From contig JADFXA010000052.1 of NCBI GenBank assembly GCA_015233755.1, forward strand, positions 1-11,206: a stretch of DNA of 11,206 nucleotides. Direction: 5' to 3'. Shown here piece by piece: positions 1 to 6,736 of the stretch. Position 1 is the stretch's first letter. The number at the start of each line of letters is the position of its first letter. Under the pieces are notes generated by a model. The model was not told the origin of the DNA. It did not search any database and saw nothing but the letters and a program-made list of their open reading frames with translations. The position numbers and the translations under genes are program-made. The DNA comes from Desulfamplus sp. (GTDB lineage Bacteria > Desulfobacterota > Desulfobacteria > Desulfobacterales > Desulfobacteraceae).

Positions 1-33
1 TACATGCAAATTGGATACTTTAAGAACAAGCTC
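1..33. repeat. Inverted copy of positions 490-522 at the window edge (probable chimeric junction)
   Basis: These 33 bases are the exact reverse complement of positions 490-522, which lie inside the ATPase gene. Identity stops at base 34 (C here, G expected). From about base 34 the reading frame resumes normal ATPase sequence (PLGYEKTPFF, matching the region after the Q-loop in this family). The inverted piece therefore replaces the missing upstream part of the gene. A short inverted segment joined to sequence a few hundred bases away is typical of strand-displacement amplification chimeras or a mis-joined contig end. A real genomic inversion is possible but less likely. The ATG at position 4 lies in this piece and is not a real start. 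Confidence 0.85.
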
Positions 34-1245
34 CCCTTAGGCTACGAAAAAACCCCATTCTTTTTTCCAAAAATAAGAATACACGACAAAGTTGTTGAGT
101 TTTCCGAAAAATTCAACTTTGCCATTGAGCCTTATAAAAAGGTGTGGCAGTTGTCAGCAGGAGAGCAACAGAGGGTTGAGATTATCAAAGCACTTTTAAA
201 TGGTGCTGATCTTTTGATTTTAGATGAACCAACATCAGTTCTTACCCCTCAAGAGATAAAAGAGCTTTTCAGAATTTTAAAAGATATGAAGGCACAGGGG
301 CACATGGTTATTATCATAAGCCATAAATTAGATGAAATTATGGAGATATGTGACAGAGTAACAGTGCTTCAAAAGGGGCGGATTTCAGGTCATGCTGATA
401 CTGCCAATATGGATAAGAGGTCTCTTGCAAGAATGATGATTGGCAGAGAAGTGTTGTTTAATGTTAATCGTGAGCCTATGCCAAAAGGCGAGCTTGTTCT
501 TAAAGTATCCAATTTGCATGTAATTGGTAATAAAGGAGTGCCAGCAGTTAAAGATATATCGTTTGATATTTATGCAAATGAGATATTTGGGATCGCAGGA
601 GTTGCGGGCAATGGTCAAAAAGAGCTTGCAGAGGCTATAACTGGAATCCGACCTGTTAAATCAGGAAGTGTCTTTGCTGGTAGTAAAAATATCACAAATA
701 TGTCCCCAAGAAAAATTTATGATCATGGAGTTTCGCATGTTCCAGAAGAGCGTATTAAATTTGGTATTGCTCCTGGACTTTTTCTCTATGATAACGCCAT
801 CTTAAAACAGCATCATCTTGATAAATTTTCAAAAAATATCTTTTTAGAATATGGCAGAATTAAAAATCATACCCGTTCTCTCATTGATAGTTACAGGGTA
901 GCCACACATTCCATAGATGTTCAGATTAAAAATCTTTCAGGAGGAAATATCCAAAAACTTATCCTTGGAAGAGAGATAAGCGAAAATCCGCCTCTTCTTG
1001 TTGCATCTCATCCAACATATGGCTTAGATGTTGGAGCAACTGAGTATCTGCGAGAACAACTGCTTAAAAGAAGACGCGAAGGCGGTGCTGTACTTCTATT
1101 TTCTGAGGATTTAGATGAGATTTTTGAGCTGTGCGATAGAATTGCGGTTATGTTCCAAGGAGAATTTACAGGAGTTCTTGACTCATCTGAAAGAGAAAAG
1201 CTATCTGATATTGGTTTAATGATGGCAGGAGCTATTCGTTATTAA
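34..1245 (+). CDS. Nucleoside-type ABC transporter ATP-binding protein, 5'-truncated (NupA/YufO-like)
   Basis: This is the ATPase of a ribose/nucleoside-class ABC importer, which powers uptake through the two permeases that follow. The family has two fused nucleotide-binding domains and is about 500 residues long; only about 400 remain. In the first domain the signature LSAGEQQ (about 151-171), Walker B LLILDEPTS (about 208-234) and the H-loop region IIISHKLDE are present, but Walker A and the Q-loop are missing, cut off by the window edge. The second domain has the relaxed P-loop GVAGNGQKEL (about 598-627), the signature NLSGGNIQK and the degenerate Walker B ASHPTYGLDVGA, all usual for this family. 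The real start lies upstream of the window. The apparent ATG at position 4 belongs to the inverted piece at 1-33. A stop follows at 1243-1245, then a 101-base gap to the first permease. Sugar import is the main alternative role; the neighbouring permeases favour the nucleoside branch. Confidence 0.9.
   Translation, partial: PLGYEKTPFFFPKIRIHDKVVEFSEKFNFAIEPYKKVWQLSAGEQQRVEIIKALLNGADLLILDEPTSVLTPQEIKELFRILKDMKAQGHMVIIISHKLDEIMEICDRVTVLQKGRISGHADTANMDKRSLARMMIGREVLFNVNREPMPKGELVLKVSNLHVIGNKGVPAVKDISFDIYANEIFGIAGVAGNGQKELAEAITGIRPVKSGSVFAGSKNITNMSPRKIYDHGVSHVPEERIKFGIAPGLFLYDNAILKQHHLDKFSKNIFLEYGRIKNHTRSLIDSYRVATHSIDVQIKNLSGGNIQKLILGREISENPPLLVASHPTYGLDVGATEYLREQLLKRRREGGAVLLFSEDLDEIFELCDRIAVMFQGEFTGVLDSSEREKLSDIGLMMAGAIRY
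490..522. repeat. Source copy of the inverted 33-base segment
   Basis: This stretch encodes part of the linker between the two ATPase domains (ELVLKVSNLHV) and fits the family well, so it is the original copy. Its exact reverse complement occupies bases 1-33. Confidence 0.85.
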
Positions 1246-1346
1246 CAATATTTTGGTTAGTAATTTTTTTTCATTCTTGATAATGTTATTTCAATTTTGT
1301 GGAACACAATTAACTAAAATTTAAAGGGGCAATTAAATTAAATAAT

Positions 1347-2456
1347 ATGTTGAAATTGAATGTTTATGACAGAGATTCAATAACTCCGCTTCGCTCTCTT
1401 ATGACAAATATAAGCTCTCTTTTGGCTTCTTTGTTAGCCATTGGCATTGTATTTTTTCTGTGTGGTGTTAATCCTCTCTATGCAATTGCAAAGATATTTA
1501 CTGGCTCTTTTGGCTCAATGTATGGATTTCAAGAGACTATAACCAAAGCAATACCTCTAATATTGATTGGCGGAGGTCTTGCACTTGCATTTAGAGCAAA
1601 ATTTTGGAATATAGGTGCTGAAGGCCAGCTTCTTATGGGGGCATTGATGGGAACATGGGTTGGACTTACATGGGGCTCTTCTCTTCCATCGTCTATCTTG
1701 ATTCCTCTAATGTTTGCAGCGGGTTTTATTGGAGGGGCATTTCTTGGGCTTATTCCAGCAATATTAAAGATAAAATTTTCTATTAATGAAGTTATCTCAA
1801 CTTTAATGCTCAACTATATCTGTGCTGAACTTATAACCATGCTGATTGTTGGGCCTTGGAAGGGAAATACCCGTTTTGGATTCCCAGGTACAAACAACCT
1901 TAATGAGGCTGCACTTCTTGGAGTTATATCAGGGTCAAGAATACACTATGTTACTCTAATTATAGCCATTATATCTATTTTAATACTATCTATTATTGTA
2001 TATAGAACACGATTTGGATATGAAGTTAGAGTTATTGGTGAAAACCCGGAGGCAGGAAAGTATGCGGGAATTGATTTTTTTAAAACCACACTTGTTATTA
2101 TGACTTTAAGCGGAGGTCTTGCAGGTGTGGCAGGTGTTGGTGAGCTTGCTGGTATACACCACTATCTTGGCTATCCTGCATCAATATCTTCAGGGTATGG
2201 ATTTACAGCAATTATAGTTGCATGGCTTGCTAAACTTAATCCAATTTATGTGCTGGTTTCTGCTTTGTTTTTTGCAGGTATTCTTGTAGGTGGTGATGCA
2301 ATTCAAATATCTTTAGGATTGCCAGGCGCAACCGTCCAAATTGTAAATGGAATTTTGCTTGTTTTTCTTATTATGGGGGACTATTTTTTGAAACACAAAG
2401 TTATTGTCAGCTTTGTAAGCAAAAATTCTGAAATAGCCTGTGCAACAAAAAAATGA
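1347..2456 (+). CDS. ABC transporter permease, nucleoside type (NupB/YufP-like)
   Basis: Inner-membrane permease of the BPD_transp_2 family, one half of the channel of the nucleoside-class importer. It has 369 residues, close to the usual 350 or so, with many hydrophobic segments. The family hallmark FWNIGAEGQLLMGA is present at about residues 87-100, followed by a second conserved block, KFSINEVISTLMLNYI. Later come the cytoplasmic-loop motif GENPEAGKYAGI and the SGGLAGVAGVGEL helix. The start at 1347 gives a normal N-terminus, but the nearest Shine-Dalgarno-like run (AGGGG, 1325-1329) is 17 bases away, which is long, so the start is not fully settled. It lies 101 bases after the ATPase and 18 bases before the second permease, in one operon. 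The C-terminus ends in a short charged tail. The substrate, probably nucleosides, is inferred from the family. Confidence 0.9.
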   Translation: MLKLNVYDRDSITPLRSLMTNISSLLASLLAIGIVFFLCGVNPLYAIAKIFTGSFGSMYGFQETITKAIPLILIGGGLALAFRAKFWNIGAEGQLLMGALMGTWVGLTWGSSLPSSILIPLMFAAGFIGGAFLGLIPAILKIKFSINEVISTLMLNYICAELITMLIVGPWKGNTRFGFPGTNNLNEAALLGVISGSRIHYVTLIIAIISILILSIIVYRTRFGYEVRVIGENPEAGKYAGIDFFKTTLVIMTLSGGLAGVAGVGELAGIHHYLGYPASISSGYGFTAIIVAWLAKLNPIYVLVSALFFAGILVGGDAIQISLGLPGATVQIVNGILLVFLIMGDYFLKHKVIVSFVSKNSEIACATKK

Positions 2457-2474
2457 AAAAGGAATATAAAATAG

Positions 2475-3395
2475 ATGGAAGATGTTGTGATTTCAGTTTT
2501 GCATAGAACAATGGTGGCTGGAACTCCACTGCTTCTTGGAACTATTGGCGAAGTTATTTGTGAACGCTCTGGAATATTGAATCTTGGTGTTGAGGGTGTC
2601 ATGTCAGTTGGTGCTGTTGTAGCATTCGTTGTTACATATACCACTGGCAATCCATGGCTTGCACTTATGGCTGCTATTTTGGCTGGTATGATTATTTCCG
2701 TAATTCATGCTTTTGCATCTATCACCCTTATGGCAAATCAGGTTGTATCTGGTCTTGCTTTAACTATGATAGGTCTTGGGCTTTCTGGTATGGTTGGCAA
2801 ACCTTATGTCGGCAAACCGCTTGCAGTAAAAATGAACGATTTTGCAATACCTTGGCTTTCAGATATTCCATTTGTGGGACCTCTTTTTTTCAAACAGAGT
2901 CCATTTTTTTATATGGCAATAATTTTCGCACTTGCTGCATGGTTTTTTCTCGAAAGAACTCTTGCTGGTATAAAAGTCCGCTCAACAGGAGAGAATCCAA
3001 GAGCAACTGAGACACAGGGTGTTAATGTTACTCTCGTAAGATATATCTGCGTAATTACTGGAGGAGCTTTTTCAGCTATGGCAGGGGCACATCTTTCAAC
3101 ATCATACAGCAAGTCATGGATTGAAGGTATGACAGCAGGAAGAGGGTGGATTGTTATTGCTTTAACTATATTTGCTTTGTGGAATCCTGGGAAAGCGATT
3201 TTTGGCTCTTTTCTCTTTGGAGGAGTCTTTGTGCTTCAATATCTTCTTCAACCTGTTGGAATATCGCCAAATTTTCTTGCAATGCTTCCATATATTGCTA
3301 CACTTTTGATTCTATTTGGTATGGGATTAAGGGATCGCCGGAGACTAAATGCTCCGGCACAACTTGGAGAGCCATACAAGAGAGGAGAGAGATAG
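2475..3395 (+). CDS. ABC transporter permease, nucleoside type (NupC/YufQ-like)
   Basis: The second BPD_transp_2 permease of the importer, pairing with the product of 1347-2456. It has 306 residues, the usual length for this subunit, and is shorter than its partner as expected. The conserved N-terminal block LLLGTIGEVICERSGILNLGVEGVM (about residues 18-42) is typical of YufQ-like proteins. The motif STGENPRATETQGV matches the GENP loop of the partner, and the TAGRGWIVIALTIFALWNP stretch is also characteristic. An AAAAAGGA ribosome site lies about 11 bases before the ATG, and the gap to the first permease is 18 bases, so the two are probably translated from one message. The gene is followed by tandem hairpins and an intrinsic terminator, marking the operon end. 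No binding lipoprotein gene follows; it would be expected upstream of the window. Confidence 0.92.
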   Translation: MEDVVISVLHRTMVAGTPLLLGTIGEVICERSGILNLGVEGVMSVGAVVAFVVTYTTGNPWLALMAAILAGMIISVIHAFASITLMANQVVSGLALTMIGLGLSGMVGKPYVGKPLAVKMNDFAIPWLSDIPFVGPLFFKQSPFFYMAIIFALAAWFFLERTLAGIKVRSTGENPRATETQGVNVTLVRYICVITGGAFSAMAGAHLSTSYSKSWIEGMTAGRGWIVIALTIFALWNPGKAIFGSFLFGGVFVLQYLLQPVGISPNFLAMLPYIATLLILFGMGLRDRRRLNAPAQLGEPYKRGER

Positions 3396-3438
3396 AGATA
3401 ACGGAACCAGGTCTTAATTTTAGCTTTTAATTTCTTTT

Positions 3439-3467
3439 TTAGCCCAGAGCTAAAAGCTCAGGGCTAA
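3439..3467. repeat. Palindromic hairpin 1 of the convergent intergenic region
   Basis: Arms TTAGCCC and GGGCTAA enclose a nested inner pair GAGCT/AGCTC with a 3-base AAA loop and one A-A mismatch. No T-run follows on either strand, so it is not a standard terminator. Its outer ends TTAGCC/GGCTAA are shared with the hairpin at 3502-3529. Confidence 0.7.
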
Positions 3468-3474
3468 ATTGTCC

Positions 3475-3498
3475 AAGTCCTCTTAAGAGGACTTTTTT
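3475..3498 (+). terminator. Intrinsic terminator of the nucleoside ABC operon
   Basis: The arms AAGTCCTC and GAGGACTT enclose a TTAA loop, and the stem runs directly into six T residues (3493-3498). It lies 80 bases after the permease stop codon on the same strand, the expected place for the end of the ABC operon. Confidence 0.88.
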
Positions 3499-3501
3499 AA
3501 C

Positions 3502-3529
3502 TTAGCCGATGGTTTTAACCATCGGCTAA
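3502..3529. repeat. Palindromic hairpin 3 of the convergent intergenic region
   Basis: A perfect 13-base stem (TTAGCCGATGGTT with AACCATCGGCTAA) has a 2-base loop. It sits just after the terminator and has no strong T-run on either strand. It shares its outer six bases with the hairpin at 3439-3467, which suggests a related intergenic palindrome. Confidence 0.75.
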
Positions 3530-3561
3530 AAGATTGGATAAAAACTCAAATTCGGCTGCCG

Positions 3562-3600
3562 ACTTCTGTTATTTGAGGGCGTGAACTTTCAAATAGAAGT
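3562..3600 (-). terminator. Weak possible terminator or 3' stem-loop of the lytic transglycosylase gene
   Basis: Arms ACTTCT-gtt-ATTTGA and TCAAATAGAAGT form a 12-base stem with a 3-base bulge and a 12-base loop. The stem overlaps the stop codon of the minus-strand gene at 3589. No T-run follows on the minus strand, so a true terminator role is doubtful; mRNA 3'-end protection is an alternative. Confidence 0.35.
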
Positions 3601-4533
3601 GTTATTTTTTAACAGCTCAGAAATTTTCAAAAGTGTCTCAACATAGGGGTTGCTGTGGTTGTACTTGTAGAGAACATTATAAGCCTCTTCTCTGTTCAAA
3701 GTTGGCCTCCAGCCATGATGTTTTAGGTAGTTAGCAATGCTGTGTATTGCATCTGCGTGGTTAAATAGATCAACCTTACCATCTAAATCCCCATCTTTTG
3801 CAAGTGTCAAAGCATTGCTTGGCATAAACTGGGATATACCCATAGCACCTGCATAAGAACCCTTTATCTCAACTGGATCAATCCCCTCTCTTGCTGCATA
3901 TTTTAAAAAAGCCTTTAATTCATTATATGCCCATTTTGATTTTGAAGCTGATTTTTTATCAAATTTATCTCGCTCTATTCTTTTATCTTCTGACAAAAAG
4001 TTCCAAAGCCTCTCTTTCTGAGTACTATCAGATAAAGCACTCATTGTTGAGAGAATATTTATAACTTCACGGTTGCCAAGATATGTTCCAAGACGAGTTT
4101 CCACAAGCATTATGGCTGTGATTATAGTTTTATCAACTCCATATATTGCTTGGGCATTATCTAATTCTGATTTGTGTTGTTGTATATAGGCTGCGGCACT
4201 GCTAATTGCCTCATTTGATAAGAACTGTTCATAGTTGGCTTTGGATTCTGAATGGACAAAAAAGAGGGAGACTCCTTTAAGCTCAAGTGTAACTTTAGGA
4301 TTACTGTATATTTTACCGATTTCGTCAACTGAAAATCCATCTTTAATTAGACGCTCTGTCACAGCATTAAATGGTATCTGAGTTGTTTTATTATTTAGAT
4401 CGTACTCTCCTCCAAATGTTGGGTTTGAATAAATTAATGATAATATAAAAGTTAGATTGTATACTATCAAAAGTCTAAAAATATCAAAAGACGATGAAAA
4501 CAATTTGCAGGCACTATAAATAGCGTTTTTCAT
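3589..4533 (-). CDS. Lytic murein transglycosylase, MltB family (SLT_2 / GH103)
   Basis: A periplasmic peptidoglycan lytic transglycosylase that cleaves the MurNAc-GlcNAc bond with formation of a 1,6-anhydro end. It has 314 residues. An N-terminal basic then hydrophobic stretch (about residues 10-36) looks like a Sec signal; no lipobox cysteine is visible, so it is probably not a lipoprotein, unlike E. coli MltB. The catalytic glutamate is likely E145 in VETRLG, followed by the conserved NILSTMSALS region. The family block GSYAGAMGISQFMPSN is at 225-240, then DGDLDGKVDLF at 247-257, which matches the metal-binding EF-hand-like loop of Slt35/MltB, and SIANYLKHHGW at 265-275. A GGAG ribosome site lies 5 bases before the ATG. 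It is on the same strand as the TRAP genes but 138 bases downstream with a hairpin between, so co-transcription is uncertain. Its role may be cell-wall remodelling unrelated to transport. Confidence 0.92.
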   Translation of the reverse strand: MKNAIYSACKLFSSSFDIFRLLIVYNLTFILSLIYSNPTFGGEYDLNNKTTQIPFNAVTERLIKDGFSVDEIGKIYSNPKVTLELKGVSLFFVHSESKANYEQFLSNEAISSAAAYIQQHKSELDNAQAIYGVDKTIITAIMLVETRLGTYLGNREVINILSTMSALSDSTQKERLWNFLSEDKRIERDKFDKKSASKSKWAYNELKAFLKYAAREGIDPVEIKGSYAGAMGISQFMPSNALTLAKDGDLDGKVDLFNHADAIHSIANYLKHHGWRPTLNREEAYNVLYKYNHSNPYVETLLKISELLKNNTSI

Positions 4534-4570
4534 AAAAACTCCAATTGTTTTGTTTATTCGGAACTTCTTA

Positions 4571-4604
4571 CAATCTTTTATGTTATTAGAAACATAAAAG
4601 ATTG
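4571..4604. repeat. Perfect 14-base AT-rich hairpin between dctM and the transglycosylase gene
   Basis: Arms CAATCTTTTATGTT and AACATAAAAGATTG are fully complementary around a 6-base loop. The hairpin lies 68 bases past the dctM stop on the minus strand and upstream of the next gene. There is no T-run after it on the minus strand, so it is at best a weak terminator; it could also be an operator or an mRNA stabiliser. Confidence 0.6.
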
Positions 4605-4671
4605 ATATTGAAGTGAAAAAAAATGAATATCCAATTGCAAAAAATACTTTAAAGAACTCGTTATTTATACA

Positions 4672-5985
4672 TTAATACATAAAATTAGGTAGAAACAAAA
4701 CAATCTGTGGGAAAATCATTAAAATTATGATCCCAACTATTGTTGCAACTAAAAATGGAAAAATTCCCTTAAAGATCGACTCAAGAGGTATTTCACCAAC
4801 AACTTTCTGTGATACTCCATAAACGACATAGACATTTATCCCAACAGGCGGAGTAATTACGCCCATTTCAGTAACAAGCACAATAATAACTCCAAACCAA
4901 ATAGGATCGTAGCCAAGATTTGTTACAACTGGATAAAATACAGGAATCGTCAGCATAATCAACCCTAACGAGTCCATAAAACAGCCGCCAATAAAGTAGA
5001 TTCCTACAATAATGCCCATTATCATATATGGAGGAAGATCAAAACCAGCAACCCATGTTGCTACATCAAAGGGTATTCTTGTTACAGCAAGAAATTTTCC
5101 AAACACAACAGCCCCTGCAATTAAAAACATTATCATGCTTGTAGTTTGTAGTGTCTCATAAAGAGATTTGACAAATCCGCTCCATGTTAACTGTCTTCTA
5201 ATTAAAGCAACGGCAATAACCCCAAAAACACCCACAGCAGCAGATTCAGTCGGGGTAAAAAATCCCCAGAAAAGACCACTCATAACAAGGACAAAAACAG
5301 CAAGAGTATCCAAAAGCCCAGTCAAAGATTGGAGCTTTTGTGCAATCGTGAATTTTTCACCTTTTGGTCCATGTTCAGGATATATTTTGCATGTGATGTA
5401 AATTGAGACAATAAAAAGAAAGGTCATCATAAATGCTGGAAATATGCCAGATACAAAGAGTGCTCCAATGGATTGCTGAGTTAATATACCATAGATAATA
5501 AGCACAATGCTTGGAGGCATTATCATTCCAAGTCCCCCGCCAGAGGCCACGGAACCCGCAGATAAAGAGTTTGAATAGCCAAACCTCTTCATTTCAGGCA
5601 TTCCAACGGTTGCCATTGTGGCAGCAGTTGCTGGACTTGAGCCGCATACAGCACCAAAAGCTGTGCATGATGCAACAGTTGCCATTGCAAGCCCGCCTTT
5701 TGTATTGCCTAAAAAAGTGTAGGCAGTGTTGTAAAGTTTCCGGCTTATACCGCTGTTAAATGCAAGCTGCCCCATCAAGACATATAGAGGAATAGTTGAA
5801 AGATCGTAAGATATAAATGAATCGTAAAAATTACTTGGTAGAAGATTGAGAGCTCCCTCAAAAGATATAAGAATACTAAAACCCACAAACCCCACCATTG
5901 TCATCACATACGCTACCGGCATTTTAGTCATAAACATTGCAACCATTATCACAATACCGATAACACCAATTAAAGTAGGGTTCAT
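4672..5985 (-). CDS. dctM: TRAP transporter large permease, DctM family
   Basis: The large inner-membrane subunit of a tripartite ATP-independent periplasmic transporter. It carries the solute, driven by a sodium or proton gradient. It has 437 residues, a normal length for a stand-alone DctM, and is hydrophobic throughout. The family block is at about residues 95-170: GGLAMATVASCTAFGAVCGS, then PATAATMATVGMPEMKRFGY and ASGGGLGMIMPPSIVLIIYG. Further markers are FFTPTESAAVGVFG and, near the end, VTEMGVITPPVGINVYVV. It overlaps dctQ by four bases (ATGA), which implies translational coupling. Its ribosome site, TAGGAGA (about 5997-6004), lies inside the repetitive 3' end of dctQ. The substrate cannot be read from this subunit. 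Organic acids such as C4-dicarboxylates are common, but the family also moves keto acids, sugar acids and other carboxylates. Confidence 0.95.
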   Translation of the reverse strand: MNPTLIGVIGIVIMVAMFMTKMPVAYVMTMVGFVGFSILISFEGALNLLPSNFYDSFISYDLSTIPLYVLMGQLAFNSGISRKLYNTAYTFLGNTKGGLAMATVASCTAFGAVCGSSPATAATMATVGMPEMKRFGYSNSLSAGSVASGGGLGMIMPPSIVLIIYGILTQQSIGALFVSGIFPAFMMTFLFIVSIYITCKIYPEHGPKGEKFTIAQKLQSLTGLLDTLAVFVLVMSGLFWGFFTPTESAAVGVFGVIAVALIRRQLTWSGFVKSLYETLQTTSMIMFLIAGAVVFGKFLAVTRIPFDVATWVAGFDLPPYMIMGIIVGIYFIGGCFMDSLGLIMLTIPVFYPVVTNLGYDPIWFGVIIVLVTEMGVITPPVGINVYVVYGVSQKVVGEIPLESIFKGIFPFLVATIVGIIILMIFPQIVLFLPNFMY

Positions 5986-6557
5986 CTTTTGTTGTTATCT
6001 CCTAATTTCTTAATTTCTATTTTGTTATTGTCCAATTTATTTGTCTCTTGTTTATTATTTACAACTGCTCGCATTTCATTAGTTTCAGTAAAAAAAAGGA
6101 ATAAATCTTTTACGATAAATAAAGAGAAAATAAAAAAGCATACACTTAATATATACGCAAAATAGTACATTGGAATTTGCAAATTCATGGAATTTTCTCC
6201 AGATTGCGATCCAACTTGTGCAAAAATAAATATACGCCATGATATTATAGTCATAAGTATTGCAGAGAGGGTATTTGTAATAAAATGTATGATAGCCTGA
6301 CTCTTTTTTGAGAATAGCCGTGTAATTATCTCAACTCCAATGTGAACACCTTGTTTATGCGAATAAGGTAAAGATAATCCCATAGCAAGAATGGCAAATA
6401 TAGATACGAGTTCTTCTGAACCAAATATTGGATAGTTTAATGCAGCTCTTAGAAAAATATCGCTGCATGTAATTGCAGCCATTACCACAATACAGGCAGC
6501 CGCCCCTTTTTTCATGTAATCTTGAACTTTATCAAGAAAAAACCAAAATGAATTCAT
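5982..6557 (-). CDS. dctQ: TRAP transporter small permease, DctQ family
   Basis: The small inner-membrane subunit that pairs with DctM in the TRAP transporter. It has 191 residues and about four hydrophobic segments. Family features are the block SDIFLRAALNYPIFGSEELVSI (about 32-53), the conserved HIGVEIITRLF (72-82), and QIPMYYFAY before the last helix. After the last helix (about residue 157) there is an unusual 34-residue polar tail rich in Asn and Lys, with two related units, NKLDNNK and KKLGDNNK. Most DctQ proteins end soon after the fourth helix, so the tail looks like an added, locally duplicated stretch; it also contains the dctM ribosome site. The start at 6557 has only a weak ribosome site, but the N-terminus is normal for the family. 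It lies 179 bases from dctP across two hairpins. Confidence 0.93.
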   Translation of the reverse strand: MNSFWFFLDKVQDYMKKGAAACIVVMAAITCSDIFLRAALNYPIFGSEELVSIFAILAMGLSLPYSHKQGVHIGVEIITRLFSKKSQAIIHFITNTLSAILMTIISWRIFIFAQVGSQSGENSMNLQIPMYYFAYILSVCFFIFSLFIVKDLFLFFTETNEMRAVVNNKQETNKLDNNKIEIKKLGDNNKR

Positions 6558-6631
6558 ATTTTTTTCTACAAGTTAATGTTTAATGTGATTTTTTAAACTA
6601 CTGAAATAAATTTCAGGGTGAACATAAAATA

Positions 6632-6674
6632 AGTCGGTTAAAGCGACTATAATATTAGTCATCTTTAATCGACT
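6632..6674. repeat. Long stem-loop A between dctP and dctQ
   Basis: Arms AGTCGGTTAAAG and CTTTAATCGACT pair with one G-T wobble, and the stem continues inward (CGACTA with TAGTCAT) past a one-base bulge to a short AT loop. No T-run follows on the minus strand. Its place just after dctP fits a processing or stabilising hairpin that lets the binding-protein message outlast the permease message. That role is inferred from position and from similar operons. Confidence 0.65.
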
Positions 6675-6679
6675 CTATT

Positions 6680-6717
6680 ACAATGTAGCCATGCAATTTA
6701 TTGCGCAGCTACGTTGT
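6680..6717. repeat. Long stem-loop B between dctP and dctQ
   Basis: Arms ACAATGTAGC and GCTACGTTGT pair with one wobble, and the stem extends inward (GCAAT with ATTGC) past a small internal mismatch, giving about 16 pairs. On the plus strand it runs into a T-rich stretch (6719-6725), but no plus-strand gene ends here. On the minus strand it begins 19 bases after the dctP stop, so it may limit read-through into dctQM. Confidence 0.65.
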
Positions 6718-6736
6718 ATTTTTTTGTTTTGAGAAT

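Noticed and set aside
385..618. Minus-strand open frame of 77 codons that contains the residues MQIGYFKNKL
   Set aside because: It is antisense to the clearly homologous ATPase. It shares residues with the window start only because of the inverted 33-base copy.
1250..1320. Imperfect inverted repeat (ATTTTGGTTAGT with ATTAACTAAAAT) between the ATPase and the first permease
   Set aside because: The stem is AT-rich, has two wobble pairs and a 47-base loop, so it is too weak to call a structure.
2654..3430. Plus-strand open frames in another frame over the second permease gene
   Set aside because: They are rich in Cys and Trp in a way typical of shifted frames, and the permease frame carries the family motifs.
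4630..4660. Partial likeness of the dctM-transglycosylase gap (TGCAAAAAATACTTTAAAG) to the first bases of the window
   Set aside because: The match needs gaps and is made of common AT-rich words; it is not a convincing third copy of the inverted segment.
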